From Atherix ibis (lineage: Eukaryota > Arthropoda > Insecta > Diptera > Athericidae), in contig OY282607.1 of assembly GCA_958298945.1 (NCBI GenBank), positions 51,561,020 to 51,625,019 on the forward strand: a stretch of DNA of 64,000 bases. The letters are read 5' to 3'. Under the pieces are notes generated by a model, which saw nothing but the letters and a program-made list of their open reading frames with translations, was not told the origin of the DNA and did no database searches. A program made the position numbers and the translations under genes. This document shows positions 36,181 through 47,279 of the stretch, one piece after another; position 1 is the first letter of the stretch, and each line of letters opens with the position of its first letter.

Positions 36181-37101
36181 TGCCGCTATGTGCTCCATAG
36201 GAGCGACTGTGTTCTCATGACAAATGTTAATAAAAAAAAAAAAATGCATGTATGTGTTAAAAAAAAATTGTACAAAATGTAGAAAAATGAAAACCTGTCA
36301 AATAAATAATATATGCGATCGAAGCGGTTCGTTTAAAACCATTTTGATATGTAATGTGATATATGCGTAAACAAATAGATTTTTTAATATTACGGGTTTT
36401 GTTGTTTGATGGAATATACAATAAAACACAATATTCTATTTTAAAATATTATTTATTTATTTATTATATATTATCATTTTATATTATTTCACTATATATT
36501 ATTTATTAAAAAAAGATTATAAAGTGGAAGAGCATATAAAAATATAAATTGTAAGTTATTTGATTATATCAAAACAATTATGTGCACAAATAAAAATCTA
36601 TTATAAAAATACAAAATAAATTAAATGAGAGAATGTTGAAATTAAAACCATATCACAACCTAGTAAATATAAATATTAATGTTAAACAAGCATTTGTAGG
36701 TATTGAAGGCTTCTTTATAATATAAATGTGTGTTTGCGAATTGAAATGGTAATTTAAATAGGTATTGTGCATTTAAGTTAAATTAAAAAATAAAGCATTA
36801 ACTAATTATTTAATTTAATTTAAATACACCACCTGCTGTCGGATTTGTTTTTCCGCACATCGGCAAATTTGCACAAGACATTCAGAAGAGTAATTTATGA
36901 AGGCAAAGGACTTGTATGCTATTAAACTGTTTGATGTGAATTCTTCTTCTAGAACTAAAAGACAGTCTTCCAATAAATTTCTATTACGAAAACTAGATGT
37001 CAGTGGGTGTCATGTATACATAAAAAAATCTTCACAAAATTATGCAGGCGTTATGATTTCTCGCCGCTTCTGCAATAAATAAGCCAGAAAATTGCGTATA
37101 A

Positions 37102-37140
37102 ATGACAATGTTGGCGGTTCTAAGCCGCCAACATTGTCAT
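37102..37140. repeat. Perfect 16-bp palindrome
   Basis: Arms 37102-37117 and 37125-37140 (ATGACAATGTTGGCGG and its complement) with loop TTCTAAG. It sits where X copy 4 loses its terminus. It resembles the palindromes at 27856 and 61483. Confidence 0.9.
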
Positions 37141-37611
37141 AATTCAAGTATAAAAACAACAGCAAAACGCGGATACAATTTTTTCAGTTTAAATGAAATT
37201 TTTATTAAAAGAGACATTTTTTCCTCGGGTCCTTTAAAAGAGACATTTTTCCCTCGACATCCGATCCCAAATTGGTTCAAGATGATTGCGGAATGAAAAT
37301 GTGATATTTGGTGAAAGAGTTAGTAATTAAATCGTAAAATTTTAAACAATTTGTAAAAAAATCTGGCTCCAAATACTACACACACTACTGTAGATTTTTC
37401 CAAAATGCGCATATTCTTTTATTATCAATAAATTAATTTATTGGGATAAATTTACTATCGAAAATTATGAATAAACTAAACCTATTCGCTGTAAATTTAA
37501 TTAAAATAACCTCCAAAAAACCGAATTGTCAAAAGCCAACAGCAAGAGGAATTGCACAATGCAAAAAATAAGAATTTCGTCCATTCGTTTTCAAAATTAA
37601 TTTTATTTATT

Positions 37612-40012
37612 TCAAGATACATTTTGCCTTAACTGTTTAAATCGACTTATTCTTTTTTTCGGCGCACTTGTATCAATAAATTTACCTTCTGGCAACTTAT
37701 CCGGTTCTGTTGGCAAATGTTCGATTACATCGCCGAGGATCTGAATAGCAAAAAAACGGAAAAGTATTTAAATGACAATCCAAATAATTAGATAATTTTA
37801 AAACGGATTTCTTTCCGAAAGCACTTACCGATATTACACGTTTGTCTGCTTGTTTCGATTCTTTCTTTTTTTCATATTTTTCTGCTTTTTTACTGTTTTC
37901 GATTAAATGAGTCTCTTTCTCCACCATATTTTTATTTCTCAAAATCGATTTTGTACTTGGCGGATTATTTTTGTTTGAATTGGAAATGTCCTGTTTCTTA
38001 TTTGTTATTGTTGTGGGATCAGTTAAAAGCTTGAAACAAGAGACGGAAGGAATAAAATCAAATATAAAATTCTCAAAACTTGAAAGAATTGACAAAATAT
38101 CCTTAACAGTACTCACCTTATTGTCTTGGTCGTTATTATTATTATTATTATTGTTATCATTATTATTATTAATATTAAAGTGGTGAACATTTTCCTGAGT
38201 ATTAACACCATATTTTAGTGTTGTTGAATTTAAATCTAAATTCTGTATTGATGGAGGAATGCAATGCGCGAAGACTCTGTAGATATCTGCCGGACTACCA
38301 ATAACGGGTTCTGTAGGATTTTTACTTTGGTCGGCAGTTTTATTTGAGAATACATTGTCAGAATGGTCGAATTCAATACTTAACGTTTTGCAATTGCGTT
38401 GGTTGGCGCTAATTATCTTGCCGACAAGATCGAAATCCTGTTGACTTTGCGTCGCCAAAACGTGCTGGTAGTTGTCTTCGACTTTATCGAGAATAGTTCT
38501 CGTCTTATTTTCGACTGTGTCCTCTTCGGTAGTCTGTCTTCGTTGTTGAGGATGAATTCTCTCCACACTATTTGTCGTTTTGTCCAGTGTTGCATCTAAT
38601 AAATTGTACACCGCAATAACTGGGGCATCGCCATCGATGAACTGAATATCATCCTCTTCAGCAAATGATATTCGTTTTTTGCCTTTTCTTTTTTTCGGCG
38701 ATTCGTCGTCATTGGCATCGTTATTTTCCTGGAAATTTATCGATTCTTCGGCTAATGACATCTTGTCTTTAAGAATTTCTATAGAATCTTTAATGAAATC
38801 TTGTATTTCGATGCGATATAATTTCCTGTTCAATTCCTCCATTGTCGTTGCACTTATTCCTTTTATTTCTTCGTTGAGAGTCTTCAATTCAGTCATGAAA
38901 TATTCCATTTTCTCTTCGTTAGTAAGGCCAGAGATTTCCTTTTCGATTTGTACAATTTCTTGTATGCGATGATCCCTAAACTGATCACTTGACAAATCAA
39001 AATCATTAATATTCGTAATCGAATTGTTGTTGGTGAAATTAGTATCGTCGTTGATGGAAATGTTTTTGTATTTTCCTATTATCTCTTCAACTTTGGAATA
39101 GCCCTTTTTTGACTCGTCACAGATATCACTGTTGTTCTGTTTAGTGGAATCCGTTGAGCCGACTACTACGTCATCTATTCTTGTCGGAGCGCTGTTCGAA
39201 TGGGAAATTCGTATCTTTTCTGGCGGTACTTGGATCTCACCCGAGACAATCTTCTGCAAAGTATCATCATCGGTTATCTCATAATTCTCCATTTCCTTTT
39301 CCAATTCTTCCATCAATTCCAGATCCTCGAGCTGCCTAAATATATCGTCCGATTTAGAGGCTTCGTCATTTTGCTCACGAGCCTCTCGTTCTCGTTGTTT
39401 TTGTTGACGAACCTTCCGTCTATGTTCTTCACGCCATTTCTCCTCCACCTCCTCGTCGTATTCTTCGATAATTTCGCGCTCATTCTCACTAGGCAGAGCT
39501 CCGTCCGCATAAGGCCTTTTAAGTCGATTTCTGTAATTATATCACCAACTGGGTCTTATTCAGTTCAACCAATAACCAGCAAAGAGTTTTCACATACTGG
39601 TACATATCCCGTTCTTTCTCCAGACATTCGAGTCGCTCTTTAGCAGTTTTCAGTCGATGATTGCACACCTCTTGCGCCTGGCTCGATGAGCACTTTGACA
39701 ATATTCCAATGTAGTGACTAACGAATACTTCATTCGTGTGGTAAATATAGCCGGGCATGAACGCCTTGCTTCCAATTGGCACCATAATATCAATTTCCAA
39801 TTTCTTACGGAACATCTCCAAGTTTAACACCGCCTGCCGATTCTCGTCCTGGTACTTTTTCCATTTTTGCGTTTCTTCACTGTTCCGTTCAAGCGCCTTC
39901 ATTGACAAATCAAATCAGTTAACAATGAAAAACGCAATTTTAATATATAGGAACAAATCCGAATAGAATCTTCACAAATTACCTCTTGTAACGCTTGCGT
40001 TAAGCGTTCCAT
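37612..40012 (-). CDS. uri: URI, unconventional prefoldin RPB5 interactor, complete
   Basis: Prefoldin-like scaffold of the R2TP/prefoldin-like complex, linked to RNA polymerase II assembly through RPB5 and to PP1. Coding exons on the minus strand: 40012-39983 ([10 protein letters not shown]), 39896-39598, 39530-37829 and 37740-37612. All are GT-AG and phases close to 719 aa. The alpha-prefoldin domain lies in about residues 10-130, with the URI signature [20 protein letters not shown]. Next come an acidic coiled-coil stretch ([20 protein letters not shown], about 165-190), a basic patch with an RVxF-like motif ([11 protein letters not shown], about 390), an Asn-rich run (about 560-580, AAT/AAC codons at 38130-38180), KSILRNKN (about 630) and the conserved C-terminal tail [11 protein letters not shown]. 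Introns 1-3 are 86, 67 and 88 bp. The acceptor of exon 2 has a weak pyrimidine tract. Divergent from MED30. Confidence 0.93.
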
Positions 40013-40932
40013 TTTGAACGCTTCAACACTGATTATATTGGGGACCTACCTCAAGCAATTCAACTAAAAACTCCAAAATTACCGAACAGCATGTTGATTA
40101 TTCACATGCCAATACTTTCAAATGTCATTTTATTGACGCGAAGTTAGCACCAATTGGTCAGCAACACTTATCGAATTCTGAGCAACATTGCTGGCCAACA
40201 CAACGTCTTTATCAACTGTTGTTCACTATCCATTTTATACAATTTAGTTATTTGCGCTTTGTTGTATCTTCTTTACAATAGCTTTTTAAAATATATTTTA
40301 TATTAGTTATTTTCATTTTAGAACAGAGACTTTTACATTCCGCCGTGTTTGAAGAATGTTCGGTCATATCCCGGAATGGGTGATCTCAATCTTGACCTTT
40401 TTCTTACAATCTATTTGAATATGAAGAGATTGTTTTATTTACAAGGAATATTAGGAATATTTGGATATAAATTTAAAAAAAAAAAACAAAACTTAAAAAC
40501 TTGAACTAAATCCACAAACGCTTTTATTTATTTATTCATTAATAACGAATCACTTCTGCTCGAAGTTCAAACAGAATAATTTTTTAAATTTTTTTTTAAA
40601 TAAAATTCTTAGAATAAAGAATCATCATCTACCCAACTAATTCTTGAATCCCTCAAGCCCTCAACAGTTTGAGCTGAAATGAGAAAAACGATAATCAATT
40701 TTAATATTATTTTCGAAGAAATTTCAGTTTTTTTTCGTATTTTCGAAAGTAGCTGCAATATTCACCGGGAAACTGTGCATTGGGCAACTCTTTATCGAAT
40801 GAAAAATGTTAAATGACAGATGACAGCATTCATAACCTTAAATAGTAGTTACCATTAATATCGTGTGTGTTTTATGTGGGTAGCAATTTTGTTCTTTTTT
40901 TCGTTTAAAATTGGTATTTTTAGTAGTTAGAA
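40013..40932. promoter_or_regulatory. Divergent interval between uri and MED30
   Basis: About 920 bp separate the two start codons on opposite strands, so both promoters and 5' UTRs must lie here. At 40911-40921, 12 bp before the MED30 ATG, TTGGTATTTTT matches 11 of 12 positions (counting the preceding base) of the Drosophila core promoter 'motif 6' consensus KTYRGTATWTTT from memory. No TATA box or TATCGATA element is seen. The middle (about 40200-40760) is AT-rich. Confidence 0.5.
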
Positions 40933-41957
40933 ATGTCGGGTCAATTTCCGGGGAATTATAATAATCCAGTTGGGGCTGGACATCGTGGGAATTTTGGCAA
41001 TCAAATGGTGAATATGAACATTATGCAGAATCAAATGGGGATGATGGGTTACAATCAGAGTGGAATGTTAGCGCAACAACAGCAAGCTCAAATGCAAGGA
41101 AGCGGTATGGGAATTGGAGCGCAGGGCATGGGACATGGGACTGCTGGAATGCAAAGTCCATCGCATGCACAACAAGCCAGTCAACAAACTCTCACACAGC
41201 AGCAAATCCAACAGCAGCAACTGCAACAGCAACAGTTACAACAGCAGCAACAGCTCCAACAGCAACAACAACAACAAATGCAGCAACAGCAGCAGCAACC
41301 GCAAATGTCACTACAAACACCAACTACCCCAACACCCAGCAATGCAATGATGAGCCAACAGCCAATGCCTCAACCACAGCAGCAGTCGAGTATGGTGGCC
41401 ACTGCCCCTCAGCCGCCACAGCAACAGAAAGAAATCAACACGGTTAGTCTATGTCGCCTCGGACAGGACACAGTGCAAGATATTACAACACGCTTCCAGG
41501 AAATATTTTTTGCCCTAAAAACTATTCAACCTTCATCAGGGAATACAACTGCCAACACAGAGAAGAAGGTCCAAGAATATTTCAGAACAATCCGCCTTCT
41601 ATTCAAACGACTTCGAATTATTTACGAGAAGAGCAATGACGGATGCTCCCAAGGTAAATCCAACGAATCCAAATCGTTATTACTGTCTTAATAATCTTAA
41701 TGTGCCTTTTTTTCTCGCCCTAATCGAATCAAACAGGAATGGAATATACGCACGTAGAAAGTCTTATCCCTTATAAAGACGAGCCAGACCATCGTTCCGA
41801 ACCCACCCAATGTGAAGAGTATAAAAAGGCGTTGCAAGAAAATCGCGAACTTATCGAAACGGTTATGCAGAAAAACAAACAACTCCGACAGATTATAGAT
41901 CGTACCAGAATAATTATTTGGGAAATAAATACGATGCTGAGTATGAGACGATCGTAA
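40933..41957 (+). CDS. MED30: Mediator complex subunit 30, complete
   Basis: Metazoan-type subunit of the Mediator head, which bridges transcription factors and RNA polymerase II in the nucleus. Two coding exons, 40933-41653 and 41737-41957, joined across an 83-bp GT-AG intron, give 313 aa. Residues 1-60 are Gly/Met/Asn-rich and about 65-160 are a Gln-rich, low-complexity region (CAA/CAG codons at 41200-41300). The conserved MED30 domain begins near residue 167 (INTVSLCRLGQDTVQDI), continues with FKRLRIIYEKSNDGC, and in exon 2 has GMEYTHVESLIPYKDE, ending in a coiled segment QLRQIIDRTRIIIWEINTML and SMRRS. The ATG at 40933 is the first in frame and matches the short Gly-rich start of fly homologues. 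It shares an upstream interval with uri. No defects seen. Confidence 0.95.
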
Positions 41958-42306
41958 TCAAGAAAATTTACCTTTGTTACTTTGCCAAAAGAGTGCAACA
42001 TACACTCGCTGAATGATCAGTTAGTTGATGGACGGCAATTCGTCTAAGACAATGTGGACTGATTTGAATAGAAATGGAAGTAACTTACGATTCTGTATAA
42101 TCATCTGTAAATGCCAAAGTTTTAAAAGTAAAGCGGCAGAACGTGGAAGCACATTAAATCTAATATTTTCACAAAAGAAGCATTTTTTCTGTTGTTTTTT
42201 TGTAGTGTAAGTAATAAGAAAAGGTGGAAATGATATTTTCTTGTCTTAAAATAACATTAAGTGGGAAAGGGTGATAAATATGATTTTCAGCTATTTTATT
42301 CTATCC

Positions 42307-42312
42307 AATAAA
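42307..42312 (+). terminator. Possible MED30 polyadenylation signal
   Basis: AATAAA about 350 bp after the MED30 stop codon. It is the first canonical hexamer downstream; another occurs near 42402. Cleavage site not identifiable by eye. Confidence 0.4.
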
Positions 42313-43607
42313 GTTTTAATTTCATTAGAACATATTTTTTTAAACGAAAGTAATTTAAAAATAACACAATAAGTCGACTTTGTTTGTGTATTAGTGATAG
42401 AATAAACTTAAATTTAGTATAATCGAAGCAGTGATAATGTGGGAATTTTCGGTAAACTGATTTTTGAACAACTTTTATTGCTGTACATGTGCCAAAATTT
42501 ATTTTTAAAGTCTGTACCAATACAATACTAAAACGTGTACCGAAGTTTTGTCGCTATTTTGAATTTTTATAGCCATTTATTCCGAGCAATAATTTGCTTA
42601 CAATTTTTATGATCGGATGTTGCTAGCGAGAATAGTTTTTTTTTTAATTTTCTTATAATATTGAATCGCCTAGTGTCCAGGGCCAACATATTTAGAAATA
42701 ATAAAAAGAACAAGAATTCTTATTCAGTCTTTCAGTGTTGTTATCTATATATATAGTGCCGCTTCCAGTTATTCCGAGGAAAAGTGTGTACTGAAGAAAG
42801 GAGAATGGAGAACATGGAATAATGAAGAGTTTTGCACAGTCCCAAAAGGAATTAAAGTACCCACGAAAGGCCTAGTTCTATTCTCAGGTTTAGTTAAAGG
42901 GATTTAGTTAGGCAGTGGCTTGTTTCTCTTATTAATTCTTTCATAATCTTGTTAGACAAGAAAATTGCTTAGTTTTTTTCCAAATTCTCGTCTAAAATCT
43001 TTTGGCTTTTCTCCCGAAAAAAACGTTAGTTTCTAGCTTTTTTTTCAAGCTGTAATTTCAGATTAATTATCCTCCCTACTAGATTTGGCAATTCAATCCC
43101 GAAATTATGAACTTACTTTTCAAACACAAGAATAAGAATTATCAACTGTAGAAGGCTTTGTCTTTTTTTACTCAGTATGATATGCGAAATGTAATATTCG
43201 TCGTTTGGTGTGCAAAAAATCTCTTTTATTAAGAAAAAAATAAGAGGATAGGCAAAGTGAGTCTCTGAACAATTCGCAGACGTTTTTATGCACAGTAGAC
43301 ATCACAATCTGAGTTCTGAGTGCAGCTAAATTCTCGGACGACAATGTCCATTTCTGTTCTATTCTTTAACAGCTTACTTTAAATCCTAATGTAGGCTAAT
43401 ATCCTTAAATTTTACGGAACTCTTAGTTTAATAGATTATCATGGAAAGGAGCTTAGTTTTTATATTCGATTTAATATAGAAAAGTCAGTATTCATATCTT
43501 CCCAGCTCCTAAAGCTTTGAGAACTTCTCTTCATTTTTCTTACTACATTCCAAAAACTTGTTGACCTATCATTCTTACTAGCGTTTATAAACACTTATAT
43601 ATATATA
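42313..43607. other. Non-coding stretch after MED30
   Basis: AT-rich intergenic DNA up to mariner D1. No gene, RNA or repeat recognised. Confidence 0.4.
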
Positions 43608-44719
43608 CCAGGTGTATACGCTTAAATCCGCTGTTTGGTCATAGATGGCGTGAGTGAGCGTATTAAGGTACCGTGGACACGCTATACTTTTTTTTTTATG
43701 AGTTTGACATCTGTCAACATTAATCAGTGCATATTATCAGCGATTTCGTACAACAGCATACATTTTTCCTTTGGTCAGTTTTTCTGCTTCAATTTGAAGA
43801 AATCGGCTGTCGAATCGCATCGTATGCTTATGGAGGCCTATGGTGACATTGCTTTATCGGAGACAACGTGTCGAGATTGGTTTCGTCGGTTCAAAGACGG
43901 AAATTTTGACTTGTGGGACAAGAAGCGTGAAAGTCGGCCTAGGAAGGTTGAGGACTATCAATTGCAGGCTCTTTTGGACGAAGACAATACCCAATCGCAA
44001 AAATTCTCGCGGGCAATTGGGTGTGACTCAACCAGCTATTTCCATGCGTCTGCGTGCCATGGGGAAGATTGAAAAGATAGGCAGATGGAGCGACGCCAAA
44101 ACACATGCGAAATCTTGCTCGCCAGACAAAAAAGAAAGGCGATAAAAAGTGGATATATTTCGAGAATCCTAAACGCAAGAAATCGTGGCTTGATCCCGGC
44201 CAACCATCAACATCTTCCCCAAGACCAAATCGCTTCGGACGGAAGACGATGCTGTGCGTTTGGTGAGATCAACAGGGTATCGTCTACTATGAGATGTTGA
44301 AACCTGGTGAAACTGTCAATGCCCACCGCTACCACCAACAACTGATCAAATTGCACCGTGCTCTGCGTGAAAAAAGGATGGATTGTCAACAAAGACATGA
44401 CAAGCGTCAAAAATGGTCCAAAACTACTTGGAGATACTCCACTGGGAGGTGCTACCCCACACCGCTTAATCGCCAGACCTGGCCCCATCCGGCTCGCAGA
44501 GCAGCACTTCGATTCTTATGAACACGTTCGAAAATGGTTTGATGAGTGGTTTGCATCGAAAGAGAAGGTTTTTTTTTGGCGTGGTATCCACAAATTGCCC
44601 GAGAGATGGTAAAAATGTGTAGCTAGCGAGGGCAAGTACTTTGAATAAATTTGTTTTGCTTTCTATGGAAAAAATGTGTTTTTTGACTAAAAAACAGCGG
44701 ATTTAAGCTTATAACCTGA
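43608..44719 (+). mobile_element. Mariner D1 (Mos1-like group), decayed
   Basis: 1112 bp with inverted ends (left CCAGGTGTATACGCTTAAAT, right the counterpart ending CTTATAACCTGA) and TA on both sides. Transposase pieces in several frames: [72 protein letters not shown] and VRKWFDEWFASKEKVFFW plus GIHKLPERW near the C terminus. The catalytic core around the second and third aspartates is deleted. A deletion between two GGCAGATGG repeats (near 44076) removes the segment before MERRQNT. Copy 59453-59916 shares that junction. Inactive. Confidence 0.9.
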
Positions 44720-47279
44720 TATAATATTTAAAACAAGGGAAAAATTAAACAAAAAATTGAAGCAAAAAAAACAAATTATTTTTAAGGCAACAATTTAAAA
44801 AAAAAATGAAGTGTACGCTCAAAAAAGTTGAAGCAAATTAATCAAATCGAAATTAACAAAAAGAAATTAATAGTAAGTAAAATTAAAAAAGTTGAAAAAA
44901 ACCAGCGAAAATAATTATTTAGAAACAAAAACGAAGAATTGATAAAGGCCAGTAGTCTAGAAAATCAAAACACGAACAAAAAAACAAAATTCAATTGAAA
45001 AAAAATAGCAATTTTTTTTTGTTAATATTAAAAAGCGAAATCTCAAATAAAGAAAATATTATAATTTCAAATAAATCAATAAATTATTGTAATTTATTTT
45101 GGGATTAATATACAATAATTATCAATTAAAAATACTCGTATTAATATTTGATTTACACTTATTTTCAGCTATTTTATTACCATAAGTATTTAGATTTTGC
45201 TCAAATAATTAATATTATTATTGTTTATTATTCTTATTACAATAGTACTAGTTTTTTATTTTATTATTTTCAATAATAATATAATAAATTCTCATATAAT
45301 TTTACTATTTATTCCTTAAAATGATTTTTAACAAATTTTTTTTCATTTTATTTAATTTAATTCTAAGAAAAATTATTGATTTCCTTCGTTTAGTAATTAA
45401 GGAAATTCTTTAAAGATAAAGAAAAAGTAACAAACTAAAAATAAATCATTGACTGATCAAAGTGGAAAATATTTATAAATTTTTTTTGTTAATATTTGTG
45501 CAGATATATAAAATGTGTTTTGTTACATTATTGGTTATATTTTCGCTTCTTTTATTAATATTATCATCATATAATTAAAAAAAAATTACTCATTTTTAAT
45601 TTTGTCATTGTTAATTTTTGATTTTGATTTATTTGTCTTTTCTCTATTTTTATTTTTCTTCAATCAAAATTAATAAAAATTCTCATAATTGATAACAATT
45701 TTTTCTCATAAAAATCAAATAATTTATATATATATCTTTATATATTTAATTACAAATTTAATTTTATTTAAAAAAACAACAAAGTTTTCTAAAATTCTAT
45801 AATAATTAATAATGCCAACCAAGCGCATTTTAATTTATTTATTTTTATATAGTTTTTATTTAATAAGAAATAAAGAACGATTATTAATTAACCCTTTAGT
45901 TTAGATAAAAAAGTTTCAATTTATCTAAAATAATTGCAAGAAAATAATTCTTCTCAAAAATCATTTGAAAATATAACATTTTGTTATTAAAAAGTTGCTG
46001 GCCACCATATTGAATATTGAAAAAAGTACGCAGCCATTTGATATGGAATTCTGCACCTGTTCGAAAAGCGATATTTAACGTATTCCATCAACGGACATTT
46101 TGGAAGCAAACAGCAAGTTCAGATTTATTGGTCTCGTTGTTTTTTTTTGCAATATGCACGTAATTTTAATTAATCTCTCTGACTTTAACCACCTTTATCT
46201 TTCTTTGATCAATCAATTAATCTAATTAATAAATAAGTAAAGAATTAATTCACAAACAAAGCTAATTTACAGAGAAAATAAACCTGAGTTTAAAATATCG
46301 CATAAAATACATTTAGTGTATTTCATTTTTTTGCTGTTGAATTTTTTTTTTGTTGTAATTTTATATTAAGTAAAAAATGAATTTGTATATCATCATTTCT
46401 TAATACGATTTACAATTGCATTTATTGTTAAAGAGATTAAATGAAATGAAATAAAAATAAAACAAAAATCTCTGTGGGTGAGTAAAAGTTAAGAAAAATC
46501 ATGTTTTTGCGTGTTTTTATTTTTTATTTAATGCCTGTGTGTGTATCTGTGTCTGAATAGTTTTACACAAATAAATAAGAAAAATAACTAAAAGTATGTA
46601 TTGCTTTTGGGTATGCTCTTTTGTTGGCAGTATTTTTATATTATCAAAATAGTCAAGTTTTTCTTTAATTATTTATAATTAATAACAGAGTTTTTTTTGC
46701 AGTAGATGAATTTTTCAATGCAGTCTATCACTTTTTATCTTTAAAATATTAATATTAATAATAAATATTAATATTAAATATTTATTATTAATATTAAGAG
46801 ATATATTAATATATATAAATTACTAAACAACAAATTTCCGGTTTAATAAAGGTTTTTTTTTTTTTTTTTTTTTAATAAAAGTGGTTTTTCTTGTCGAGCT
46901 CTTTGTAAAAATATTAACTTTTTTCCTCTTTTCAATATTTTTTTAATTTCATTTTATAATTTTTGTAATTGTTTTCTTTTTTTAAATATTTTGTTGTTGT
47001 CATTTTCTCAAATAGTTATATTCCTCCTAATTAACGTATTAGTTTCATTTAAATTTTTGCATATTTGTAATTATTATAATTTTTTTACTGTTTTAATAAC
47101 GATACGATAATAGGAAAAGTGATAATTTTCTTATTTTCTTTGCATTGAGTATGTATGTTTTCATGTATGTGTGTGTGTAAAGTGTTTCACAATAATAAGT
47201 AGCTATTATTGTTATTATTAATATTATTATTATTGTTCACTTTGGTCTTATTTTTATGGTTATTATTGGCTTTTTTTGT
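44720..47279. other. Very AT-rich DNA downstream of Pfk
   Basis: Extremely AT-rich. It includes nested AT palindromes at about 46745-46815 and a T run at about 46853-46873. The Pfk 3' UTR must begin just left of 47280 and may extend far into this block; several TTTATT (AATAAA on the minus strand) occur. No other gene is seen. Confidence 0.45.

Larger units (their letters stand above)
34014..36311 (+). mobile_element. 2.3-kb composite insert with DUF4806-like gene
   Basis: Block inserted into X copy 4 with a 9-bp direct repeat. It starts TGCCGGGGTGAAAGGCCTGA and ends GTCAAATAAATAA. The ends are not inverted repeats; the AATAAATAA end could be a retroposon tail. Inside, in order: about 120 bp of GC-richer unknown sequence, a tip ACCCAAGTAACGC at 34133, a duplicated leader (34301-34569), a four-exon gene (34611-35423), a 380-bp foldback bounded by the same tip (35554-35933) and a decayed CCGTACCTCAGGCA repeat (35960-36180). 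I see no transposase or reverse transcriptase. It may be one element or nested ones. Confidence 0.6.
33926..37101 (-). mobile_element. Family X copy 4, split by a 2.3-kb insert
   Basis: Another inverted X copy, directly after copy 3. 33930-34004 matches the right end of X (ATTCGTAGAAC, CATGCAAAATA, GGGGCCAATTTTAAA), and the match resumes at 36312-37101 (GAAGCGGTTCG, AATAGATTTTTTAATATT, GATTTCTCGCCGCTTC). The two parts join as one X sequence if the 34014-36311 insert plus one copy of TATGCGATC is removed. The copy ends at 37101 in a 16-bp palindrome instead of its tip. Confidence 0.7.

Noticed and set aside
35866..36282. 138-codon open frame
   Set aside because: Created by the CCGTACCTCAGGCA repeat; no family and it overlaps the foldback end.
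37697..37828. Read-through of the uri large exon past 37829
   Set aside because: A GTAAGT donor at 37828 and an acceptor at 37741 restore the conserved C-terminal tail; the read-through peptide is intron.
38399..38972. Plus-strand frames within uri
   Set aside because: Antisense shadows of the long uri exon.
41114..41350. Ser/Asn-rich frame in MED30
   Set aside because: It is the +1 frame of the CAA/CAG repeat of MED30.
46745..46815. Structured RNA in the AT palindromes
   Set aside because: Pure A/T simple sequence; pairing is expected from composition.
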